Assembly: GCF_026914185.1 (NCBI RefSeq)
Contig: NC_070575.1
Coordinates: forward strand, 248,001-312,000
DNA from: Puccinia triticina
Lineage: Eukaryota > Basidiomycota > Pucciniomycetes > Pucciniales > Pucciniaceae
Length of the DNA: 64,000 nucleotides
Direction of reading: 5' to 3'
In this document: positions 54,542 to 63,677 of the stretch, one piece after another
How the letters are laid out: every line of letters begins with the position of its first letter
Numbering within the stretch: position 1 is the stretch's first letter
Made by a program: the position numbers and the translations under genes
Notes under the pieces: generated by a model
Seen by the model: the letters and a program-made list of their open reading frames with translations, nothing else
Databases searched by the model: none
Told to the model about the DNA's origin: nothing

Positions 54542-55350
54542 TGTGGTGGACAATCTGGTACACGCGTAGGATCAAGCTTTTTTCCGCGCATGGCGCGCGC
54601 CAGAGGACGTCAGGATTCAAGACATCAAGACTTCAATTTTCCGGCCCTCAAGGCTTCCTCAAGATTCAATGGCGCGGCGTGGCGCGCATCCTCAAGACGT
54701 TTCAGGTTTTCTTTTCCTTCTTTCTTTTTGTTTCTGTTTTTATGTCTTTGTTCCCTTTCTATTTCACTTTCATCATGTTTTGTTATTTTCCTCTTTCATT
54801 CTGCGCGCGTTGGATAGGGTTTGGATGAGGAGGGTTGGTTTTTGTCTTGTTTCCTTTTGTTTTGTTTTGTGTCTGCTGTTTTGTTTGTTGTAGCGCGCGC
54901 ATGCGCGCTAGGTTGTGATGAGCTGTCTGTTAGATGTCACAAGCTCCAGGGTTTGAGTTCAGTTCGAACTCCGGCTTTGGAGCGGCATGGACTCACTCTG
55001 AACCATAAAATTCTCAGTTATCCATCAACATTCTAAGTTTAAGTCTTGGCAATTGTCTGCCCGCAAGTCTGAAGTCTTTAAGTTCTTTACCCCGCAAAAC
55101 GCCGATCTCCTCCACCTTACTGGTTTAGATCACAACCCCGCCGGCAGTATCCCCGGCTTTCTCTCAAAAACAAAACCCGCCGACGCGCATCTCCAGCCGT
55201 CGTAAAATCAACTCCCCCCCCCACGCTTACACGAATCTCTCAGCGCTCACTCACGGCCAATCACCCGGAGGGCATACGCATCCTATTCTCAGTTTTCTTT
55301 TTTTTCCCCTCCCCAAACTGCTGCCGGCCTAGCACCGACCAGAGTTCCAT
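54542..55350 (+). repeat. 3' LTR (809 bp) of the gag-only element
   Basis: It is nearly identical to 50844-51652, with only a few substitutions seen (for example GCGCGCATGCGCGC against GCGCGCGTGCACGC). It is followed by AACGG at 55351-55355. Confidence 0.92.
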
Positions 55351-55625
55351 AACGGTCATCAAGAGGGGTACACACCCTCAATGAACGGTCATCAAGAGGG
55401 GTACACACCCTCAATGAACGGTCATTGAGAGGGGTACACACCCTCGATGAACAATCATCAAGAGGGGTACACACCCTCGATGAACGGTCATCGAGAGGGG
55501 TACACACCCTTGATGAACGGTCATCGAGAGGGGTACACACCCTTGATAAACGGTCATTGAGAGGGGTGCACACCCTCGATGAACGGTCATCAAGAGGGGT
55601 ACACACCCTCAATGACCGGCCATTG
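55351..55625 (+). repeat. 33-bp minisatellite, about eight units
   Basis: The units read approximately AACGGTCATCAAGAGGGGTA followed by CACACCCTCGATG, with CAAG/CGAG/TGAG variants. Since 33 bp equals 11 codons, frames on both strands stay open and give 11-residue peptide repeats such as SRGVHTLDERS. These are not taken as genes. The array directly follows the 3' LTR of the gag-only element. It resembles the interior of the hAT-type element at 58194-59386. Confidence 0.9.
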
Positions 55626-55925
55626 TCGAGCAGAGTACATACCCCCACATCCCATGCGATGATCGAGAATCAAACGGGGTGATCACGATGGCCGGCCACT
55701 GAGCGGGGTGTGTACTCCGCTCGATGATCAGCCATCAAGAGGGGTGCGTACATACCCCATTAAATAGGCCACTTGCAAAATGCAGTGGTGGTACCCGCCT
55801 CAAGTACCGCCGGTACCTGTCGGAGGGTGCCGTGTCCGGTTCTGGGTGTCCAAAACTGGAGAAATTTGTAGCAAGTACCCGCAACCGTCGTGGGTACCCG
55901 GACCCGTTCGGCCATCTCTAACACA
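55626..55925 (+). repeat. Right end of a second hAT-type minisatellite element
   Basis: The stretch rich in GGTACC and CGGGTACC ends GGACCCGTTCGGCCATCTCTA at about 55921. That matches the right end of 58194-59386 (GGGTCCACTTGGCAATCTCTA). Together with the array to its left it looks like the right part of a related element whose left end is missing. Confidence 0.55.
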
Positions 55926-56473
55926 GATGGAGCTGAGTTTCTGAACCATGCTGAGTCAAGGGTGTCTGATAGAATCCATTGATGGTTACAAAAAATTGGC
56001 ACTAGATGTGTATGTAGTGCACAAGAATTTGTTCCGGGGGATGCAAGATGAAAAGCCAAAGTTCACAGCTGACAAGCCAGTGACACTTTGTGAGTGAGAT
56101 GAAATGGTTTGAATTCACTGAGGGGGAAAACTACTGTGGTAATCTGGATGGAGCTGAATACAAGATTTCCGGAGTTTTGATTGAAGCATACAACATCAGA
56201 TATATAAGCATATCTGTATCTCAACAGAATTATTGAGCAGAGGAATGTGCGTGGATGAGGAAGGGAAACTGTGGAGCAAGACAAGGTGTTTTATACTCTT
56301 ACTTAGTTATTGAGAGACAGCTTGGCTCAAGACATGATTTATCCATGAGGCTCAAGGCAGAACAAGATGAAAAACACTGGGTGTGTATTTGCTGGTGCAG
56401 CTAGAGGAGAACTGTGTCTTCATCTTTATGAAACTTGGAGGTGGAAGCCTCTAGCTTGAACGGAGGGTCCGGG
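55926..56473. other. Spacer, no gene seen
   Basis: No domain or repeat recognised. Short frames only (for example 73 codons minus at 56063-56284). Confidence 0.4.
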
Positions 56474-56676
56474 CAACGGTGTAACCATTACGATACATTG
56501 AGCGTATTGGGTAAACGTTTTTCATTGAAGATGCATACCTACATGTCCAATTTTTTGTTTTTGGCTGTTATTGTATGGATAATGGCTAAAAACAAAAAAT
56601 TGGACATGTAGGTATGCATCTTCAATGAAAAACGTTTACCCAATACGCTCAATGTATTGTAATGGTTACACCGTTG
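56474..56676. mobile_element. 203-bp near-perfect foldback (CAACGGTGTAACC ends)
   Basis: The arms of about 95 bp pair almost without mismatch: CAACGGTGTAACCATTACGA on the left, and the complement TGTAATGGTTACACCGTTG on the right. The spacer is short, around 'ggctgttattgtatggataatggc'. CGGG occurs on both sides. The first bases CAACGGTG are shared with the 418-bp MITEs and, with one change, the CGCTA-rich MITE. Confidence 0.85.
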
Positions 56677-57384
56677 CGGGGGACCCCTGACTTATCACCA
56701 AGTCCCTTGCTTTGGGGGACTTGCAGGTAATCACAAGATTTTGGTGTGAGGGCTTTCACCCTTTTGGTGGGAGTTTTTTCCCATCCCCCTTTCTGGTGTC
56801 TTCCCCCTACAATAGGGGGTTTCACAATAAGGAAACCTGGGAAGGTGTTTGAGTGCTCGCAAGTATCGTTATGACTATGAGGATGCTTGGGGCCATTTCT
56901 TGCGGGACTTCATGCAAAATTTTTAAGCAAGTATGTCACCCCCAAGTAAAGAAATTTAGTGCCACAGGAAGCAAAAATGCTTATTGTGAAACCCCCTAAT
57001 TACTTCACGCCTGTGGTACCAGATTAAAGGCCTGAATTTTCCCTTCCTTTTGGTGCCAATCAAATCTTTTTTCCTCCTCACACTGTTATCCCTTTCCCAT
57101 TGCAAAGTTTCTCATTTTTGAGTGTTTGGCCAGAACTGTGTATATAAATTCCATGTGGATTCAATCAAGATACAGAATTCTATCCTCCAACCACCTCTGC
57201 TTCTGGGGGATGGCAAGACTTCCCCTTTAGTGTACTTTTCAACATTTCCAGACACCAGGGGTGATTTTGACGCACTCTCCAGAGAGTGCCATACCATACC
57301 CTTTTTCTGGAACTGTGCTGGATGCTTTTGGCAAAAGTCGTGAAAGAAATAATGAACAATGCTTGAACTCATCCAAAACTTTTC
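56677..57384 (+). repeat. Dispersed repeat B joined to repeat A, interrupted
   Basis: 56690-57245 is the inverted counterpart of 18160-18520. 57262-57389 matches 11285-11410, including the palindrome GCACTCTCCAGAGAGTGC at 57272-57290. Two later insertions lie in it: the MITE at 56814-56997, and the copia-type element that begins at 57390. Confidence 0.75.
56814..56997. mobile_element. 184-bp MITE with AGGGGGTTTCA ends
   Basis: The ends AGGGGGTTTCACAATAAG and CTTATTGTGAAACCCCCT are exact complements over 18 bp. AAT flanks both sides (56811-56813, 56998-57000). Removing the element and one AAT leaves a sequence that matches repeat B at 18419-18432, which confirms the insertion. A truncated relative is at 2655-2735. 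Confidence 0.88.
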
Positions 57385-57389
57385 TGAAA
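57385..57389. repeat. Target-site duplication TGAAA, left copy
   Basis: TGAAA lies directly before the 5' LTR and is repeated at 60560-60564 after the 3' LTR. The empty site, TCTGAAACTGATCC, is seen in the repeat copy near 11404. Confidence 0.92.
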
Positions 57390-57582
57390 TGTTGAGATAG
57401 TATGCTTATATCCATATCTGTATGCTTCAACCATAACACAAACCAATCTTGTATATAGTATCTACAAGATTGCTTCTGGGGTTTCCTTCCTTAGTGAATC
57501 AGAACCATATCATTCTCACTCCTGAGTGTCACAGGACTTTGTGTCTGTGAACTTCAGTGTTCATCCTTTGTTCCCCTCAACA
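57390..57582 (+). repeat. 5' LTR (193 bp) of the copia-type element
   Basis: It starts TGTTGAGATAG and ends CCCCTCAACA, with the short inverted ends TGTTGA and TCAACA. It is like 60374-60559 except for a 7-bp length difference (TCTACAAGATTGC against TCTTGC) and a few substitutions. Directly after it, GGTTATGAGGCCCATTG resembles the complement of the initiator-tRNA-Met anticodon arm, the priming mode known from copia. That match is imperfect. Confidence 0.9.
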
Positions 57583-58193
57583 GGTTATGAGGCCCATTGC
57601 TCAACCTGCTTGCGACAAATTTTTTATCTTGTGCTCAATCTCAAACTCAGCAATCTTCAAACTTGAACTCAATCCCGCTCAATAAATCTCACTAGGTCCG
57701 CTGCTCAATCCCCATTGATCAAGGTAACAATGTCTGCTCGATTGATTCAGAACCCCTCAGCGCTCATTGGAAACGTTCTGGTTCTCGATGGCAACTCAGT
57801 CAGCTTTCCCTCCTGGCGCACTAGGCTCGAGGAACTTTTTGCTATTGTGGGAGTGCACGATATGGTTACCAGAGGACTACTTTGCCCGGAGACTGACTAC
57901 AAGGACGTCAAGCCTCTCACTCAAGGATCCCAGAGGCTGTACTATGCTGAAGAATCCGGATCGGACTGGGATACTCTATCCGACATGGCTCAGGCTGCTT
58001 TAAAGATGACATTATCGATTGATCTAGCGATCCGCTACAAAGAAACCAAGCCAGTCAGTGTTCTTTTCAAAACAATCTGCGACGCTTACAAGAAAAACAC
58101 CCGGGCGAGGCAAATGATGCTCCAGGACTCCTTCTGGTGCACTCGACACAACCCCAACAAGCCCATCATGACCTGGATCACTCGGATTTGCAA

Positions 58194-59386
58194 TAGAGAT
58201 TGCCAAGTGGACCCGCGGGCGGGTACCTGCCACATGGCATCGGGTACCCGCGCGCGGGTGCCGTGTACGGGTCCGGGTGCGGGATTTTGGGCAAAAAAGC
58301 ACCAGGTACCCAGATACCCGCCAAAAATACCCGCGGCAGGCGGGTCTTCCAGGTACCCGGGTACCCGCTGCTACGGTCACCGAGGGGGTTGATTCCTCAA
58401 GATGACCGTGACAGATTCTGGTCATCAAGGGGAATCAGCCCTCTCGATGATCGGGACGGACCCCGGTCATCAAGAGGAATACAGCCCTCTCGATGACCAG
58501 GATCTGTCCCGGTCATCAAGAAGAATCAGCCCTCCCAATGACCGGGATTTGTCCTGGTCATTGGGAGGGTTGTTTTCTCTTGATGACCGGGACAGATCCG
58601 ATTCCTGGTCATTGGGAGGAATCAACCCTCTTGATGACCGGGACAGACCCCGGTCATTGAGAGGAATTGAACCCTCTAGGTGACCCGGACAGATCTTGGT
58701 CATCAAGGGGAATCAGCCCTCTCGATGACCGGGACAGAACCCAGTCATCAAGAGAAAACAACACTCTCAATGAACGGGACAGGACCCGGTCATCAAGAGG
58801 AAACAACCCTCTCGATGACCGTGGCAGAACCCGGTCATTGTGAGGAAACAGCCCTCTCAATGACCGGGATAGAACCCGCTCAATGAGAGGGTTGTTTCCT
58901 CTCGATGACTGGAACAGACCCCAGTCATCAAGAGGAAACAAGCCTCTCGATGACTGGAACAGACCCCAGTCATCAAGAGGAAACAAGCCTCTCGATGAGC
59001 GGGGTCTATTCCGGGTTTCCTCTTGATGACTGGGGTCTGTTCCAGTCATCGAGAGGAAACAAGCCTCTTGATGAGCGGGGTCTATTCCGGTCATCGAGAG
59101 GGTTGTTTACTCCCAATGACCAGGATCTGAGAGGAAACAACCCTCCCAATGACTGGGACAGAGCCCGGTCATCGAGAGAAACCATCACTCTTGATGAAAA
59201 GTCTGTAGCTGTCATCAAGTGAGGGTGTTGGATAAAAAAAAGCACAAGTACCCGCGGTACCCGCAAAACAGACCGCCAGTACCCGCCCGCGGGTGCCGTG
59301 TACGGGTACGGGTGTCTGAATATCACAAAAAACACCGCAGGTACCCGGACACGCGGCGGGTACCCGGGTCCACTTGGCAATCTCTA
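58194..59386. mobile_element. 1193-bp hAT-type non-autonomous element with minisatellite interior
   Basis: The ends TAGAGATTGCCAAGTGGACC and GGTCCACTTGGCAATCTCTA are inverted repeats. The flanks ATTTGCAA (58186-58193) and ATTCGCAA (59387-59394) form an 8-bp duplication with one mismatch. An 8-bp duplication and a TAGRG-type end fit the hAT superfamily. Inside each end is a GGGTACC-rich block. The centre is the minisatellite at 58390-59220. No transposase is encoded. Confidence 0.85.
58390..59220 (+). repeat. Degenerate minisatellite of about 42-bp units
   Basis: About twenty imperfect units read approximately GATGACCGGGACAGACCCCG + GTCATCAAGAGGAATCAGCC + CTCT. Several units are inverted (58555-58590 and 58890-59100). 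Frames on both strands remain open and encode repeats such as DDRDRSRSSRG. These are not considered genes. Confidence 0.88.
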
Positions 59387-59899
59387 ATTCGCAACACGGC
59401 TTCTGACCTTAAGTCGGTTAAACTGACCCCTGCGGACCAGCAAATTTGTGATTGTCTTCTGCGCGGCCTGGATGACTCCTGGAAGCCAATCAGAGACCAC
59501 CTTGTTTACTCACCAAACAAGATCTCCCTTGAAGATGCCATTGGGGAACTTGAGGCACACAAGGTATCCATGCAAGTTTTGTTTGATCAAACACCAGAAA
59601 CTTTTGCGTAATCAAAGGTTACTAGAAAGAAGAAGCCAGGTTGTTGGAACTGCGGCCAGGTTGGTCACCACTCATTGGCTTGTCCCAACCCTCCAGCAAA
59701 GAACGAATCAAAAGCGTGATTCAAAAATAGAGCTGGTGCGGTGTCTGTTGCGCGTCTAGGCAACGGTGGTCCCAGCAGAGATGAAGAAGAACAAGAAGAG
59801 GAAGACAACTTCAACCCAGAGATGGACGTCATGTGGGGATGAACCTGAAGTAGAAGAATTCTGTCCCCATAAGAAATACAACCTACTAGTCATTTTAAG

Positions 59900-60317
59900 G
59901 AACGGTGGGTAGTTACTTTACTTTACGATATCTGCGGGATTTTTGTAAAGTAACTACCCGCCGTTACTTTTTGCGCCGTTATTGTTAGCAGTAACGCGCG
60001 AACAGCGGAATCACGCGTAACGTAATGGGCCTCTTTTTTTGAGGCCATTACCAGTAAAGTAACGCATTATCCAGCGGATAATGCGTTATTGAGCAATAAA
60101 AGGCCAAATTGGCCCTATTTTGGCCTTTTATTGCTTGTTATCTTGCCCAATATCTGTTGCTACGCGCTCAGATATAGTAACAGCCGTCGCAAAAAAAAAA
60201 CTCTTGGTGTGATATCAATATTGCACTGCCGTTACTGGTAACAATAACAATAACGGCCAAAAAACGTTACATTATCATTACGTTACGCGTTACTGTAGCG
60301 ATAACTACCCACCGTTG
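59900..60317. mobile_element. 418-bp MITE, copy 2
   Basis: It has the same length as, and high similarity to, 12365-12782. The ends are (G)AACGGTGGGTAGTTA and TAACTACCCACCGTTG. TTTTAAG flanks both sides (59893-59899 and 60318-60324), a 7-bp duplication. It is inserted between the gag and the 3' LTR of the copia-type element. Confidence 0.88.
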
Positions 60318-60373
60318 TTTTAAGTAGTCTAATTATTTCATTTATATAAGTTCTGGTTTTGAGCAAGGGGGTG

Positions 60374-60559
60374 TGTTGAGATAGTATGCTTATATCCATA
60401 TCTGTATGCTTCAACCATAACACAAACCAATCTTCTATATAGTATCTTGCTTCTGGGGTTTCCTTCCTTAGTGAATCAGAACCATATCATTTTCACTCCT
60501 GAGTGTCACAGGAATTTGTGTCTGTGAACTTCAGTGTTTATCCTTTGTTCCCCTCAACA
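60374..60559 (+). repeat. 3' LTR (186 bp) of the copia-type element
   Basis: Partner of 57390-57582. It is followed by TGAAA at 60560-60564. Confidence 0.9.
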
Positions 60560-61160
60560 TGAAACTGATCCTGGATTCATCCATAAATCATCAAGAAGTC
60601 ATGTAGAAGTCAAATGGAACTCAATCAGAACACAGTTGAAACCACTTAGACACAATTGCCACAATCAAATCATAACTCAATTCAAACTGTTTGTTGATTG
60701 GGATGAGATCTTGGGGTTCAATTCACATTATTCACATGCTCATGAAGGTGTTTAATGTTTTCAATTTGCTAATTTTTCCCTCATGTGCCTGCGTGATAGG
60801 TTGTTACAAATTGCAGGCTGGGCCTCTTTGAGATCAAAAACATGTACCCACCAGTTAGAATGATGTGAAAGTCCCACCTGAATTGGCATATTTCCCTGAA
60901 TAAGGGCAGGTATAATCTATAATTGAGCCAAAAAAGGATGAGAATAGGGTGAAAGTATGTGTCAAGTCAAGCTTGGAGGTTTGTGGTATCAGATTTCAGC
61001 TAGACAGCCTGGCTTCATAACACAAATAAGCTTGTGAGTTTTTTTTTTTTTTTGTGTTTTTGTTTTCCAATGTCTCCATGCACATGCATGTGAGCTGTTT
61101 TCCATTTTGACAATGTCACCTTTGTGTACGCGCGTACATTGGGGTGAAAGATCACTGGAG
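60560..61160 (+). repeat. Dispersed repeat A, second half
   Basis: It continues the repeat cut by the copia-type element. 60560-60950 aligns with 11406-11762 (AACTGTTTGTTGATTGGGAT, CACATGCTCATGAAGGTG, AATTGAGCCAAAAAAGGATG). Further right, CGCGCGTACA-like words recur. No gene is seen. Confidence 0.75.
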
Positions 61161-61559
61161 GGGCCTTTCACAGATCCATGACAAGTAAAAACTGGTCAGA
61201 AAGCCATCAAAGCACCAGCTAGTTACATTCATTTTGTGTGAAACCCCTTGCACATAGAGAAATTGAACAAAATAAATTCACCATAAATAATTAATAATTA
61301 GGCATTGATTAACTATCATTTCATTATAGGTTGTGATTGAGTCATCCTTAAAGAATGTAACAGTTCTAGACAACATTGCATGAGGTCCTATGATACTTCC
61401 TTGTAAATTATGAAAGACTTCCCATTGACTTCTGAATAATTTATGAATAATTTCCTAATACACATCTGACTGACATCAGACCCAGAACAACATACAATTA
61501 CATTCAGGCACTCTCTGGAGAGTGCATCAAATTCTCCCCTGGTGAGAGTACATTGAAGC
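61161..61559. other. AT-rich repeat-derived spacer
   Basis: It contains GGCACTCTCTGGAGAGTGC at 61507-61525, the same palindrome as at 2620. The preceding 'gacatcagac...gaacaacatac' matches sequence at 2585-2612. No coding sequence. Confidence 0.5.
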
Positions 61560-61769
61560 TGAGATGCTCAGCTATCCTCTGCACTTCAGCTTGCTGAATC
61601 ACAATGAGTTTTTGCTGTGTAATGTCAATTCAACTAAAAAAGTTTGCCAAAAGCCACAATTTTCCTGAAAATCTCACATGGAAGAAGTTCAATAACTAGC
61701 CTCCCATTGGGAATGGGAGATGCTTTGCATTGGGGTGCTCTGTACCCTCAGTCCTGGGAGGCTTTTGCT
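61560..61769 (+). repeat. Dispersed repeat B, third partial copy
   Basis: Inverted match to 17900-18160, including TGCACTTCAGCTTGCTGAAT, GCCACAATTTTCCTGAA and CTCCCATTGGGAATGGGAG. It stops at 61769, where the LTR end of the next element begins. Confidence 0.75.
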
Positions 61770-61846
61770 GTGGAACTCCTATGGTGCCAGGCCGTAGGCA
61801 GTGCTTGGAAGGGAAAGTGGTGATGAGCCTGCCTTCCTGTGAGGTC

Positions 61847-62122
61847 CTAGGATGAATGAGATCTGAGAAAACCAGAGAAAGGGGGTTGAACAACAATATC
61901 AGTGAGATTTGCTGGCGGTTTTGGGGGTTGAGGATCTGTAAAGGGATGCTGATGAGGAGCTTGAGGGTTGATAAGGATTTGATGAGGTGATGAGGATAAG
62001 GATTTGAGAATCTTGATGGCATTCGTGCCACTGAAGCCAAACTCTTGGTCCTGTGGTTTGATCTTGACCATTGGGACGGGAGGAACAATTGAAGTTGTGG
62101 TGTGGTTTCCTGGATCCATCAC
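61847..62122 (-). pseudogene. Gag-like fragment of the second gag-only copy
   Basis: The frame reads MMDPGNHTTTSIVPPVPMVK and then IKPQDQEFGFSGTNAIKIL, which parallels MVKIKPQDKSLGFDGTHIKQ at 51951. After that it loses similarity and stops. It is a decayed homologue. Confidence 0.7.
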
Positions 62123-62179
62123 ACAAAGCTAAGAACCGGAGTCCTGAGTCTGGGCACAACATCCTACTTGGTTGCACTA

Positions 62180-63627
62180 GCAGCTAGAGACCAAAAGAAA
62201 GAAGACAACCCGTGCGGCCATCCTGAAAACGATGACAACGAACTGAAGATCCAATGAAGAAGAGAATGGCCTTTGACTTGTCCATTCCAAGGGTAGCTAG
62301 CGCTCTAAAACCAATCAATTGTCCACACCTATTTAATGGCAGATTTGGAGGTGTTTTGAATAGCACTCTGACAATGTGGAACTACTCTTTGGGATGAATA
62401 GAGCTGGAGAGGGAATGGTGCTTTAATGGGCTGCCTCTCTGGGAACAAGAAAAAGATATAAGAGTATGAACTCTTAAGGAAAGGTGTGGCTATAGAGGAT
62501 TCTTGAGATATGTCTTGAGGGTTACTTTTCTACTAATCTAATATTTTGTACACAGATAACAAGCTTGTCCAATCTGATTTATTGGCATAAGCAAGGCTAA
62601 TGATAGGTGACCAGTGATCTGAATTACTTTGACAGGATCTGATGGGGAACAAATGAAGAGGAAAACAACCCAGTTTATAAACACAAGAACAAGGAGCCAT
62701 GAGGAAACAAGGATAACCTGAAGGGAAGCATTAAACATTCTACTTCTATAGGATGAAACAGCCATGTGGTCAGAGTAGTGGATCAAGGAGTCACATGATG
62801 GTGTAAAAGTGGGTGGGGATGATGCCATCTTCTGGGGGCTATGGTTCAATCTTCCTAGTTGGAGGAGGGGATATGTGAGACATAACAGGGGTAGAGTATT
62901 CTATGATCTAAGATAGGAGGAGTTAGGTGTTTCAGGAAGTGTTTCAGGAAGACATAATCTAAGGATCTAAGATAGGAGGAGTCAGGTGTTTCATCAAGTG
63001 TTTCAGGAAGTAATAATCTAGGTGGGGTTTGGGGCTATGTCTAGTATAATGTGTATCATGTTGGGTTTGGAGGGTGAAGGGTTTCAAGGTTGCTTATACA
63101 TCTTTGAGCACATGGTTCTAAGGAAACACTAGAAGAAGGGGGTAAAATGTGATCTGGGTAGATGTTTGAGACTAGGGAGAGGGTTTATCCAAGAGAGGGG
63201 GAGTGTGGGAATAGGAAATACTATTATCCAGGGTATGGCCATTGAGTGGGGATGTTGGGGGCCTTGGGCTTTGCTGACAAGGGGGCCAGAGGTATGGGAT
63301 TTAGTCTTGAGGTGTGACAGCCTTGTGATTGATGGTTGCTGGTTTTTTGGGTAGATCAGGATTGGCTTACCACAACAACTTGCGGAGGCTCAGGGTCGGC
63401 CAGGTACCAGGAACGGCCAGAAGCTTGCGGATTGAGATTGGCGGAGTTGGGGGATCTGATATTCAAGGTTTGAGAATGTGATTTACAAGGTTGAAAATCA
63501 GGATTTTCAAGGTTGGATCTAGAAAGAGAAAGGGAAGAAAAGTCCTGAACCAAACATGGAGATCCTGAAACAAGAACTATAGAATTGAGATCCTCAAGGT
63601 TTGACTGCCTGTTGTCCTAAAGTGAGA
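62180..63627. other. Interior of the second gag-only copy, no gene seen
   Basis: This stretch contains a local duplication near 62910-63010 (GATCTAAGATAGGAGGAGT and GTGTTTCAGGAAG, twice each). Short frames only. It has no similarity to the 918-codon frame of the first copy that can be seen by eye. Confidence 0.45.
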
Positions 63628-63677
63628 CGAGACTGTAAATCTTGAGGTTGCTGGTTTGATCCCAGCTTGGGTGACCA
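63628..63677 (+). other. 50-nt tRNA-Tyr(GUA) 3' half, second copy
   Basis: This is the same 50 positions as at 51656-51705: CGAGA, CTGTAAA with anticodon GTA, TCTTG, AGGTT, GCTGG, TTTGATC, CCAGC, TTGGGTG, A, CCA. It differs from the first copy at four positions. Upstream of C27 the two copies no longer match. It sits next to the 5' LTR of the second element, in the matching orientation. Confidence 0.9.

Larger units (their letters stand above)
50844..55350 (+). mobile_element. 4.5-kb gag-only LTR retrotransposon with a tRNA-Tyr-derived primer site
   Basis: LTRs of 809 bp (50844-51652 and 54542-55350) flank a 2.9-kb interior, with a 5-bp duplication AACGG. The interior has a long tRNA-Tyr complement right after the 5' LTR, one long frame with a Gag-like N-terminal half, and a purine tract (GTGGGTGGA) before the 3' LTR. 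There is no protease, reverse transcriptase, RNase H or integrase. Near-identical LTRs indicate recent movement, so it must use enzymes of another element. The layout fits non-autonomous elements that keep only gag (TR-GAG type). Confidence 0.88.
57730..59720 (+). pseudogene. Copia-type gag, split by the hAT-type element and a stop
   Basis: The first part (57730-58193) starts MSARLIQNPSALIGNVLVL and has the copia Gag pattern FPSWRTRLEELFAIVGVHDM and TISAY-like ICDAYKKNTRARQMML. The second part (59395 onward) reads SDLKSVKLTPADQQICDCLL and RGLDDSWKPIRDHLV. The frame is kept across the insertion when one copy of the 8-bp duplication is removed. A TAA follows at about 59609. Beyond it, in frame, lies a CCHC knuckle CWNCGQVGHHSLAC (about 59640-59682). 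The gene is thus broken by an insertion and by one nonsense change. Confidence 0.85.
57390..60559 (+). mobile_element. 3.2-kb copia-type LTR element, gag only, with two nested insertions
   Basis: LTRs (57390-57582 and 60374-60559) and the duplication TGAAA define the element. It carries a copia-type gag but no pol. It is broken by a 1193-bp hAT-type element (58194-59386) inside gag, and by the 418-bp MITE (59900-60317) near the 3' end. Without these insertions the element would be only about 1.55 kb. Before the 3' LTR is GAGCAAGGGGGTG, a plus-strand primer tract. Confidence 0.9.

Noticed and set aside
54500..55036. Several open frames within the 3' LTR
   Set aside because: The same frames occur in the 5' LTR at 50843-51338. 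They are C/T-rich LTR sequence read as Phe/Ser-rich peptides.
55289..55682. Repetitive peptides on both strands (85-119 codons)
   Set aside because: The 33-bp minisatellite unit is a multiple of three and lacks stops, so all frames stay open without selection.
58402..59222. Arg/Ser/Asp-rich repeat proteins on both strands
   Set aside because: They are translations of the minisatellite inside the hAT-type element.
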